NCBI GenBank assembly: GCA_000310025.1 | Contig: FN649735.1 | Location: 69,622 to 109,979, forward strand | DNA length: 40,358 nt | From: Ectocarpus siliculosus | Taxonomy: Eukaryota > Sar > Phaeophyceae > Ectocarpales > Ectocarpaceae | Direction of reading: 5' to 3' | Notes under the pieces: generated by a model | Seen by the model: only the letters and a program-made list of their open reading frames with translations | Told to the model about the DNA's origin: nothing | Database searches by the model: none | Part shown: in pieces, positions 34,201 through 40,358 of the stretch | Layout of the letters: every line of letters starts with the position of its first letter | Position numbering within the stretch: position 1 is the stretch's first letter | Made by a program: the position numbers and the translations under genes

Positions 34201-35712
34201 CTGTTTCGGCTCCACGGTGGGTCCCGTGATAGCCCTGCAACGCAGAACTGCGTGCATGTCCCGCGTCGATTGGAGTCTTGTAGGACAAGATACAGCTAGA
34301 GGGGTGTTTTAAGGCTTCTCCACTCCACCGGTGCCTACTCGCAAATTTGGCATGCATTGGCCAAGCTTCATGAAAAAATCGCCTAAATATCCCCCTACTC
34401 CACCGAGGGAGGTTTAGGTGATTATTGTATGAAGCTTGGTCAATGCCTGCCAAATTTGCGAGTGTGTGTGGGGAGGCAAGAGGTCGGAAAAGCTTGCCAA
34501 GATCGAAACACAGTATGACCACGTGACCCTTCCCAACGCTTGATGGTACCCCTGCTCGGACGTTTGTCATGGACGCACATCGCACCCTCCCCCTTGCTTC
34601 ATCACCTGTTCCACTATTGCTTCTGTCCACCCTGTTCGGCCATTTTTTTACCGTCTTGTGTGTTTCTGTCTCTACCTCTCCGTATCTCGTTTGTGCGGTG
34701 TTCATCTCTCTCCCCCCTAAACCTCAGCTGCTGCCAACTCTGCTTCTGGTACCCCCTGCTCCTGTGCTATCCCTTCTATCCCTCCTCAAGAACCGCGCCT
34801 GCTATGTAAACTCACCGACTTGCCTTGCTCGGCTGCAACATGTATCAATATTTACCAATCCAGGCCCAAGGCCATTCACCGACCGGAGTTCTTACCGTCC
34901 GGGGGAGGCAACAGCGTCAACATCATCACTTGCGGCGAGAGGTCTGAAAATATCTCCATGTACGACGCCGGCAGCGGGGGCACGGTTAGCCGGGGGCTGC
35001 TAGGGGACGAGGTAACTCATGTGCATACGCCCCTTTTTTGGATATGTTTGTGCGGTTGTAAGTACTGCCGTCGTTGATGTTTGAGGTCGACGGCCGTTTT
35101 TATGTGTTTTTTTGTTGTAGCATGGCAGGGAAAACGGCGCTGAACGAAGGACGCCGGCAGGAGAGCCAAAGTTCCGAGTGCTACAGTAGAAGGACGCCAC
35201 CATGAGAAAATCGACCGCAAACTGGGGGTCACAACAATTTCAGAAATTTCTTCCATCGCGTCTTCCCATCCCATTTTGTGTCACATTGAAATGAAACATG
35301 GCGCTCCCTAGACCGACAAATGTGTGTCACCTCTTGTTGATATCCATCTACTTAATATCCCATATAGCCTCCAGTGGAGTCGGCCGTTGTCTTTCAGGGC
35401 TCTGGCACAGGTGGGGTCACACAGAAGGTTTCTTCCCGAGGGCCTCCCACGCCCAACCTTGCTCCTTTGAACCCTTCACACAGTCGCCAATACGTTTTCC
35501 TGACAAGTTATCATGTCTCAACTTCTTGCGTATTCAGCACAGTTGTTGCCGCCTCCCCGTACTCCTTTGTGTGTCGCTCCCCGTCATTTCAGGCATCCGC
35601 CTTGGCAGTCGGCATCGCTGATTGGTCGAAAGGTTCGCCGGAAGCGGCCGGGATCGCTGCGGCTCTTCCGGGGGGGAACGTGGTCTTACTTGAGCCGGTG
35701 TGGGGGAGTTAA
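21303..35712 (+). CDS. WDR76/CMR1-type WD40 protein with N-terminal PIP box
   Basis: The family comprises DNA-damage-associated WD40 proteins (yeast Cmr1, animal WDR76, related to DDB2); WDR76 acts as a CUL4-DDB1 substrate receptor. Ten exons: 21303-21543, 22219-22667, 23290-23826, 24328-24789, 25389-25609, 26675-26818, 28161-28287, 28577-28824, 34864-35011, 35593-35712. All joins keep frame, giving about 898 residues. Residues 11-18 are a PIP box. About 20-320 is charged and disordered. The family signature 'YELERLERIKRNQAFMATLG' lies near 330, with 'RRSARGRG' near 394. WD blades follow: 'HKGWVSAVRFLEGG..VVKLWDTSK', 'GIFAMDSHGTRVATGSKDTT', 'HPPLRGVRVLHP', 'VASCGDDSNVRVSDLR', 'TVRWHPLDDNRLLSAGLDST' to 'VNLYDLRR', 'PKAIHRPEFLPSGG', 'NISMYDAGSGGTVSRG' and 'PGGNVVLLEPVWGS'. 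YDLR and SDLR resemble DDB1-binding WDxR boxes. The exon 7 donor is doubtful: it follows a poly-A tract, and the alternative at 28212 would lose a strand. The start is the first Met before the PIP box. Confidence 0.88.
21333..21356 (+). other. PIP box (PCNA-interacting peptide) in the WDR76-like protein
   Basis: Residues 11-18 read Q-P-S-I-L-S-F-F, an exact match to the canonical PCNA-binding consensus Q-x-x-[ILM]-x-x-[FY]-[FY]. It is followed by Gly-Lys-Gly and then a Lys/Arg-rich stretch, as is common in PIP boxes. It sits ten residues from the start in a region expected to be disordered, which suits docking on PCNA. Confidence 0.8.
25170..25225 (+). repeat. (TC)n microsatellite
   Basis: About 27 uninterrupted TC dinucleotides in intron 4 of the WDR76-like gene, upstream of the exon 5 acceptor. 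Its pyrimidine content could influence splicing, but it is 160 bp from the acceptor used here. Confidence 0.9.
26357..26480 (+). repeat. 31-bp minisatellite, four copies
   Basis: The unit 'tatgttgtaggattgtgggc' plus 'accatcggcac' starts at 26357, 26388, 26419 and 26450, exactly 31 bp apart, with one to three substitutions in the last two units. It lies in intron 5 of the WDR76-like gene, about 190 bp before exon 6. Confidence 0.9.
27574..27632 (+). repeat. Duplicated hairpin-forming motif
   Basis: 'cgtcctcgagaggacggagc' followed by 'attgtt' occurs twice in tandem. Each copy is self-complementary (gtcctc/gaggac); the second extends to about ten paired bases per arm (ctccgtcctc / gaggacggag). 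Intron 6 of the WDR76-like gene; function unknown. Confidence 0.6.
27874..27942 (-). repeat. Dispersed ~70-bp repeat, copy 2 (inverted)
   Basis: Runs from 'gtactcaagtcgtgcatgcc' to 'ctacaaagccgggacggagc' and is the near-exact reverse complement of 14285-14354. It follows a 12-base G run. It lies in intron 6 of the WDR76-like gene. No coding or known RNA identity. Confidence 0.7.
29270..29612 (-). repeat. Intronic repeat family R1, copy A (inverted)
   Basis: This stretch is the reverse complement of 33960-34313 along about 340 bp with modest divergence. Shared blocks include 'agctgtatcttgtcctacaa', 'gcgttgcagggctatcacgg', 'ttggtgctag' and 'cttaccccaccagtgg'. It lies in the 6-kb intron 8 of the WDR76-like gene. 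It codes for nothing recognisable and looks like a non-autonomous mobile element of unknown class. Confidence 0.75.
29622..29815 (-). repeat. Intronic repeat family R1, copy C (inverted)
   Basis: Reverse complement of about 31135-31333. Shared blocks include 'gttaccgaacactgcctt', 'tattcttccagacatg', 'cagcatgagggacggatgt' and 'gttgctgcgttgtagggc'. It abuts copy A in the same orientation. The core 'gcgttg(c/t)agggctatc' and the phrase reading 'gtaggacaagat' or 'gtagggcgaga' in reverse are common to all copies. Confidence 0.75.
30950..31333 (+). repeat. Intronic repeat family R1, copy D
   Basis: The left part ('tcagctctgcccactgctgt', 'gaccacacactca', 'gattggagtctcgtagggcg') resembles copy B. 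The right part ('ccctcacatctatatgatgg', 'gatagccctacaacgcag') is the inverted counterpart of copy C. The phrase 'ggagtc(t)tgtaggrcgaga' appears near both ends of the copy, suggesting an internally repeated element of about 350 bp. Confidence 0.75.
31905..32640 (+). repeat. ~290-bp tandem repeat, 2.5 units
   Basis: The landmark 'ttcgagaag' occurs at about 31928 and 32217, with 'ttcgaggag' near 32510 (spacing ~289 and ~293). Each unit carries, in order, 'aaaagagcga', 'gcgcatggtcgcacacttct'-type sequence, 'gtttcgtcgtac', 'ttggcacc' and 'gccgttggttgctg'. Further pieces occur at 33640-33750 and 37750-38075, so this is a satellite-like family with dispersed members. Confidence 0.8.
32864..32948 (-). 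other. tRNA-like sequence with Pol III A box, B box and T-run terminator
   Basis: On the minus strand, 'tggtctagttgg' (32925-32936) fits the tRNA A-box consensus TRGYNNARNNGG and 'ggttcgaatcc' (32882-32892) is a perfect B box. They are spaced as in a tRNA and followed by TTTTT at 32864-32868. The acceptor, D and anticodon stems pair poorly, so a functional tRNA is unlikely; a tRNA pseudogene or the head of a tRNA-derived SINE fits better. A second, more degenerate A box ('tagcctagtgg') lies downstream on the same strand near 32815-32826. Confidence 0.5.
33073..33262 (+). repeat. ~139-bp direct repeat, two diverged units
   Basis: 'taggagcagtgacaatattt' through 'gagcgaggggggcggcaagc' starting at 33073 recurs as 'taggagaagtgacattattt' through 'gaacgagggggccggaaagc' from 33212. 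Shorter echoes ('ataggaggagagaagagatt') continue to about 33360. Within intron 8 of the WDR76-like gene. Confidence 0.65.
33540..33870 (+). repeat. Direct repeat pair ~250 bp apart
   Basis: 'ccctatcgaggcatactcaa' followed by 'gatatcgcgaaacgtgcgcc' (33548 onward) recurs as 'ccctaccgaggcatactcga' followed by 'gatatcgcgagccgtgcgcc' (33796 onward), each followed by a 'ggtcga(c/g)atcgg' block. Between them is a fragment of the ~290-bp satellite family. Confidence 0.65.
33960..34313 (+). repeat. Intronic repeat family R1, copy B
   Basis: Inverted counterpart of 29270-29612, 4.4 kb away. It contains 'ctctcagctgccgtccgctg', 'catcaaccacacactca', 'gtcttgcaggtggaaa', 'ggggtaagctaggctatg' and 'gattggagtcttgtaggaca'. 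A B-box-like run 'gggttcaatcccc' lies near 34163. With copies A, C and D it makes intron 8 capable of forming a very large stem in RNA. Confidence 0.75.
34338..34462. repeat. Foldback element, 50-bp arms, 25-bp loop
   Basis: 'ctcgcaaatttggcatgcat' to 'atcgcctaaa' (34338-34387) is matched by the reverse complement 'tttaggtgattattgtatga' to 'ccaaatttgcgag' (34413-34462), with only a few mismatches. It directly follows repeat copy B in intron 8, about 400 bp before exon 9. It is MITE-like, with no coding content. Confidence 0.85.
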
Positions 35713-37539
35713 AAAAGCTGACTTGTTTTCATAAAAGCAACAGCACCGCTTTAGCAAGGTCGCTGACGGAAGTGGGGTACCGTTTGCTAGGTAACGGCCA
35801 GTATAGCAGGAATCGACGGGTCTAGTTTAGCGGCGCATGGTGAACCTTGCAGCTATTTTTGTTGTGGCGGAGATCTCGTTTGTTTGGACACGTGTTTTCG
35901 TGCGGCTGACAACGCAGACGTCATTCGAACTACAAAGGAGAATTTCACTTGTTAGGATCAAAGTTGCGACGCACGGCACGCTACAATTTGCGGCCCGCTA
36001 CTGGCTTTCGAAGCAAGCCTGTATGCATCGACTTCGGTGAAAGCAGAGGCCCGGATTCTACTGCTGTTCGTGGTCCGATTTTCGATTTTGAAACGCTTTC
36101 AAGCGCTAGAGACCAACGTGCACGTGGACAAAAGGCCGTCGAATCGATCACGGCGACGAGTAGGGTTTATGGCGCAAGAGCTGCACTGAAATCCGCGCTC
36201 GTAGGCACGCAAATGGGATTTGCGTTGCTGGTATGATTGCACAAAAGGTGGCCCTGAATGATGGAGTGGCTGATTCGCTTCTGTCTTGCGGGATTCTTCT
36301 GATGCGTGTACTGCCGTGTGGATCTGTGTGCGCCGTATCTCTTGTAACTATCCTTGATAGCCCTCACGTCGTATATATTACAGCGTTTAAGGACAGGACG
36401 GCTGCCACAGACAGCGTCGAATAGCCGATTTTTCAACCCAACAAGAACCCAATTTGCTATTGGGAAATCCCCGCACACGCAGTGCACTACCTCCATCTTG
36501 CTCTCGATGTAGGTGAGTGCTGGCTATCAGGTGCCGAGAGTTGGAATTAGCATGTTCAGAAAGAGTAGAGTGTGCTATTTAGCGCACATTCTGTACCTGT
36601 AATCAGTAATCAAATAGAAGTTCAGATTGCCGTGTGCTCACGGCTGCTTCCCCAATTGATTCACTAGCGCATATTCTGTAGCTGTAGTCAAATAAACTGT
36701 GTGCTTAGATGTAGCATGACCAGCTCCGCTCGAGCGTCGGGCAGGCTGTTGCCTTGTTAACCCTTGGGAACCGTAAGTCGGTGTGTGGAAACGGCGATGA
36801 TCCATCATATTGCGTCCCCAGACCATCAAGTGTCCCATACAGACGCAGATTGCCGTAGCCGGAACAGGAGCACGCGCGAAACAAGCGAAGACAAACACCA
36901 CAGCCAAGATTGGTAGAAGCCAATCGAACACCGAATCCTCAACTGCTTTGGTCATGTTCTGCTAGCCAGTCAGACATGCCTTGGCCACTCGGTCCCGCTT
37001 ACTCACAGTGGTAGAAGAAGCGTTCCGTGAGCTCTACCTTTCACTTCGCCCCTGCCATTCAACTTCTCGTTCCATCGACGTCTCAGGTGTTGAGCACACG
37101 GTGCTTCCGTGCAAATCTCAGGCAAAAAGGGTTCACCCAAACTACACGTGAGGATCCAAAAACCTTTGCACTGAACAAACAGACAGAGGAAATTGCGGGA
37201 GACCTCTCGCACGCTCCAGAATAATCGTGTACGAACCGACTGCACTCACACCTTCAGCTTATTTGCCTCTTCGTTGGAGCCGAGAAACCACACCACTTCC
37301 ATGTTTATTACGCGCTCAAGATAGGTTCTGGCTGAGAGTTTCTTCGCACTGTGGATAGAGTCCATCCATTACGTACCCGGCTCCGTTTTGATTGGTGGCG
37401 GGGCCGGGGCAGACAAGAAGGTCGCCAGGCGGGGCCGCTTCCTGGCGCCCATACCCCAGGGTGAACATACAACTCCGGTCCTATCGGAAGAAGCAGGAGT
37501 GGATCGCTTTCGTGTACCACCAAGGCGTCGCCCAGTCTT
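35713..37539. other. Intergenic, no supported gene
   Basis: Downstream of the WDR76-like stop. A short direct duplication ('agcgcacattctgtacctgt' near 36582 and 'agcgcatattctgtagctgt' near 36666) is visible. Several minus-strand open frames exist (for example 36638-36955 with a hydrophobic stretch, and a short Met-started frame at about 37250-37303 ending at a gtgtga), but none has recognisable family similarity or a consistent exon chain. Confidence 0.5.
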
Positions 37540-37745
37540 TCAGTTCACCATTCCCTGCTGAGCGTGTTGGCTGCAGAATTCAGCCTTCTTGGTCCCCTCT
37601 GGTGCACCCTTGGTGACTGCAGAAGTGCTGATTGTTTCTCAGTTGGACCATTTCATTCCTAGCATGCTGTCTGCAAAAGTCGACCTTCCTGGTGCCCTGG
37701 ACGCCAAACAACGCCACTTTAGAGCAGCCCTCATGCCCACACCTA
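37540..37745 (-). pseudogene. EsV-1-7 repeat gene fragment, truncated and frameshifted
   Basis: Reading leftward, one unit shows Cys-x4-Cys-x16-Cys-x2-His exactly (the first Cys codon at 37739-37741; 'CGHEGC' then 'FCRQHARNEMV'), followed by the start of a second unit ('FCSHQGC'). This is the EsV-1-7 motif known from the brown-algal developmental regulator IMM and from phaeovirus EsV-1. In the second unit the frame breaks just after its second Cys. The expected continuation ('KKAEFCSQHA') is present in another frame at 37561-37590 and meets a stop at 37540-37542. The 16-residue spacer is too short, so a small deletion is inferred. On its 5' side the fragment is abutted by a copy of the ~290-bp satellite. 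The run 'gttgttag' just before the first Cys could also be an old acceptor. A relic, not a working gene. Confidence 0.75.
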
Positions 37746-37749
37746 ACAA

Positions 37750-38075
37750 CATTGGCAAGATGAAGTCGTTCGAGAAGATCGATCAAGACAGGAAGGCGGC
37801 GAACCGATTAAGAGGAGAGAAATATCGCGCATGGTTGCACATTCATGTGGTCGCACACTTCTGGCGAATGCAGCGCGCTTGCACATTGACGCACAGTATT
37901 CGCTTTCTTCGTCGTATCATTACATATACGTATTGGCACTACCAGGTCGCGTTGATGACTCACTCGGCTCGAACACTTTCATTTTTCCAAACAACCACTC
38001 ATTGCAATGAACATTATGCCGCTGGCTGCTGCAAAGCTGACGTTGAGATTCAACTTCTCGGAAATTAATTACTTC
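37750..38075 (+). repeat. Dispersed copy of the ~290-bp satellite unit
   Basis: It contains 'ttcgagaagatcgatcaaga', 'tggtcgcacacttctggcg', 'cttcgtcgtatcat', 'tattggcactaccaggtcgc', 'actttcattt' and 'atgccgctggctgctgcaaa' in the same order as the units at 31905-32640. It lies against the 5' side of the EsV-1-7 relic. Confidence 0.8.
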
Positions 38076-38338
38076 ACAAGGCAAAAGAGCGAGCAACACA
38101 GGAACAACCGCGGACTGGTGAACTACAAAAGGCGTCGGGTTGGGAACGAGATCAAGCCAGTACACAGGGCGTCCAGGGACAACGCCACGTGTGCTGGGGA
38201 TGCAGAAAGACGAAAAAACGAGTGTAGCTTTTGGAGTTTTGACAGCAAGCCGCAGAAAGAAGTCTCGGAACGGAAGGGGTAACACTAGAATGGACGAGAA
38301 AGTAGATGAGAGGAGCATTAGACACATCCCAGGGGATA

Positions 38339-38578
38339 TCAGTAAAATATTGACCAAAGACCAAGGAAGAGGGGAAGACAAGAAGGCATCTCCGATACTG
38401 AAAAATCAAGTCGGTGTTTGTCGGCCGTACTCCGCGTACTTATCGGGTATTGGTTGTGTAGTGTATTAACTTCAGACGGTGAGGCAACGCCCGTACCCAG
38501 GGCGCTGTCGTGCTCAGAGAGGAGGAGTGGCAGCAGGGCTGCTGCACACAACAAAAGGGGGCCCCGGTGCATCATCAC
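38339..38578 (-). other. Weak candidate: short ORF with signal-peptide-like start
   Basis: An open frame of 79 codons begins with three Met codons, then 'HRGPLLLCAAALLPLLL', which resembles a secretory signal peptide, followed by a Ser/Thr-rich segment. No family is recognised, and the region lies where the 3' LTR of the adjacent copia element is expected, so the resemblance may be chance. Confidence 0.2.
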
Positions 38579-38930
38579 CGTACCCCTACCTAAAAGGTTC
38601 TACACCATCTGCGTCACACTTGTACGTACGGCTAACATATCCAAACCATGTCCGTAGACCCACGAACACCCTCCCTGGTTCTTCACGCAAGTGACTAACC
38701 ATCAGTGGGGCAAAAACACCCCGGATACATCAATAAAATGCCAATACGGTGGTCGAGGGGAAACCCGGCGCCCGGGCAAAACCCCTCGAAAATAAATCCC
38801 ATCCAACACAAACCATTGCTATCACGGCGGATCACAACGGCCGCACTTATCAGGAAGGCCAAGGCGAAGACAAGAATGCGAGGCAAGCCTCCTACTCCTG
38901 CCATTGGGACACAGCCCGCGACAGTAATGC
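38450..38930 (-). repeat. Probable 3' LTR region of the copia element, limits unresolved
   Basis: A purine-rich run 'gcggggaaaga' on the minus strand (about 38932-38942), 40 bp past the polyprotein stop, could be the polypurine tract, with an LTR starting 'tgcattac'. A possible end '..ctacaca' lies near 38458. The second LTR is outside the window, so neither boundary can be confirmed. Confidence 0.3.
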
Positions 38931-38978
38931 ATCTTTCCCCGCATGGTATACATGACCTTCCCCAAGCGCTAGAAAATC

Positions 38979-40358
38979 CTACAGAAGCTCCGGCAAATTC
39001 ATCAGCTTTTTCCGGTGGTACTGCAGGTTGCTCTTGCTAAGAGCCTTGGTGAGCATGTCTGCATGTTGCTCCGACGTCGACACAAACTTGATCGAGATGT
39101 CACCCGACCTAAACAATCCACGAATGAAGTGGTACCGCACGTCGATGTGCTTGCTACGCGCTGAGCTAAGGGGGTTCTGCACCAAAGCCATGGCCCCCTG
39201 ATTGTCCTCAAGGACCTGAATGCTACCGCCGCTGGTCTCTGGGGCAATAAACGAAAGCACTGCACGCACAAACAAAGCTTCTTTCACACCCTCTCCGGCA
39301 GCAATGTACTCTGCCTCCGTAGACGACAAAGATACGATAGCTTGCGTCTTGCTACCGTGGCTGATGACGGTTCCTCCAACCGTTGTTGCCAGCCCTGACA
39401 CCGAACGTCTATCCTCAGCGTCGGCGTAGCTAGCGTCCACGTACACCGCCAGCCCCAGCCCCGATCCCCGTTTGTAGGTGATCCCGAGGTCCCTCGTCTC
39501 TTTGAGGTAGGCGAGGATCTTCCGTATCGCCTTCCAGTGCCTCTCGGCAGGGGCGTGGGCGTGGCGCGCTACCGCACGCACAGCGAACGAGATGTCCGGG
39601 CGCGAGAACGTCGACACCCACATCATGCTGCCGATGGCCTCCCTCACCGGCCACTCCCCTCCACTTTCGTCATCTCGCTTCGGTCCTATGGGGGATTCTG
39701 TACTCAGCTCGGTCGACGCCAGGGCCCTCACGAAGGCGTCTGGAGAGTTGAGCACGAGGTCCTCCGCTCCCAGCAGGAAGTCCTCTGCCTCTTGGCGCGC
39801 GATGTTGGCCTCCTCCGCGCGCTCGCACAGCAGCGCTTGCACCGCCCTCGCCTCTAGCCCTTCCACCACGTCGACCACACACGCGAGCATCCAGTGGGTG
39901 TACTCCTCCGTGCTGGTGATGGGCAGGGTGGGCAGCCCGGCCGCCGATGCATGGCGGGCGAGCAGACCTTCGGCACTCGTTGACGACTCGTACCTCGTGT
40001 TCCGGCGAGGGTTCTCCCTGAGTAGGCGGCTGGTGAGTTCGGCCGGCTCGCCAAAGCGGGCGAGCCTCCGTTCCTCGGGCCCGCGGAGCACCGGAATATC
40101 CGTGTCGCTGCCGCTGTCGCTGCCGCCACCGCTGCTGCTGCTGCTGCCGCCGCCACCGCGGCTGCTGCTGCTGCGGCGGTCGTCCTCGCCGCCGCCCACA
40201 TCGGCCATCCCGGTCGACGTGGTAGATGGGGCGACGCTCGCGCCCTCCCTGCTCGAGGGGGCGCCATCGCCAGCGTCGCCCGCGCCCGACTCCTGGGGCG
40301 CGGCCGGCGGCGCCGCCAGAGCATCGCGCGCGGGCGGCTCCGCGGGCCCCGGGTTTGC
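38979..40358 (-). mobile_element. Ty1/copia retrotransposon, 3' part of polyprotein, RT core deleted
   Basis: The frame stays open from the right window edge (459 codons to the stop at 38979; the Met at 40208 is internal). It starts with a Pro/Ala-, Ser/Gly- and Asp/Arg-rich linker as found after copia integrase. Then comes the region that normally leads into the reverse transcriptase ('LNSPDAFVRALAS'), and immediately the end of the RT domain ('PVREAIGSMMWVSTFSRPD', 'HWKAIRKILAYLKETRDLG') and a full RNase H. Acidic RNase H residues are visible in 'VDASYADAEDRRS', 'SLSSTEAEYIA', 'LEDNQGAM' and 'SKHIDVRYHFIRG', and the terminal 'LTKAL' motif is normal. The YxDD-bearing RT core of roughly 200-250 residues is absent without loss of frame, so this copy could not reverse-transcribe itself. 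LTR limits are unresolved; the 3' LTR should lie at about 38450-38930. Confidence 0.9.

Noticed and set aside
33998-34705. 235-codon minus-strand open frame
   Set aside because: It runs through repeat copy B, the foldback and non-coding DNA, with no conserved domain. Unlikely to be a gene.
36638-36955. Minus-strand open frame with a hydrophobic N-terminal stretch
   Set aside because: A single possible membrane helix, no homology seen and no convincing exon chain. Mentioned only as part of the intergenic entry.

Overview
The window reads as nuclear DNA of a photosynthetic stramenopile, most likely a brown alga close to Ectocarpus (inference). The grounds are intron-rich, GC-rich genes with GT-AG junctions, a plastid isoprenoid enzyme with a heterokont-type bipartite targeting peptide (ASAFAP-like motif), a Ty1/copia element, and a relic of an EsV-1-7 cysteine/histidine repeat gene, a family described from Ectocarpus and its phaeovirus.

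Layout. 1-370 is unreadable homopolymer sequence at a contig end. 1201-8493 (minus) holds the first seven exons of 1-deoxy-D-xylulose-5-phosphate synthase (DXS); the last ~300 codons are missing. 8990-11553 (plus) is a complete three-exon gene for cytosolic ribosomal protein L8 (uL2). 11554-14516 has no supported gene. 14517-20875 (minus) is a five-exon gene whose exons join in frame to 1002 residues: an unrecognised N-terminal part, a basic patch, a Tudor/agenet-like domain, an AT-hook and a long acidic, low-complexity tail, probably a chromatin protein. From a shared 427-bp gap a second gene runs the other way (21303-35712, plus): a ten-exon WDR76/CMR1-type WD40 protein of about 898 residues with a textbook PCNA-binding PIP box at its N-terminus. 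Its eighth intron is about 6 kb and full of inverted and tandem repeats plus a tRNA-like sequence. The right end (35713-40358) is repeat-rich and holds a broken EsV-1-7 gene fragment and the 3' part of a copia polyprotein that has lost its reverse transcriptase core in frame.

How the genes relate. DXS (plastid MEP pathway) and RPL8 (translation) are housekeeping genes with no evident link. The head-to-head pair at 14.5-35.7 kb is the most interesting unit: a predicted DNA/chromatin-binding protein and a predicted PCNA-contacting WDR76-like protein may share one promoter region. Exon coordinates were derived by hand from splice sites, frame and family similarity. All joins keep frame; the least certain is the end of WD40-gene exon 7.
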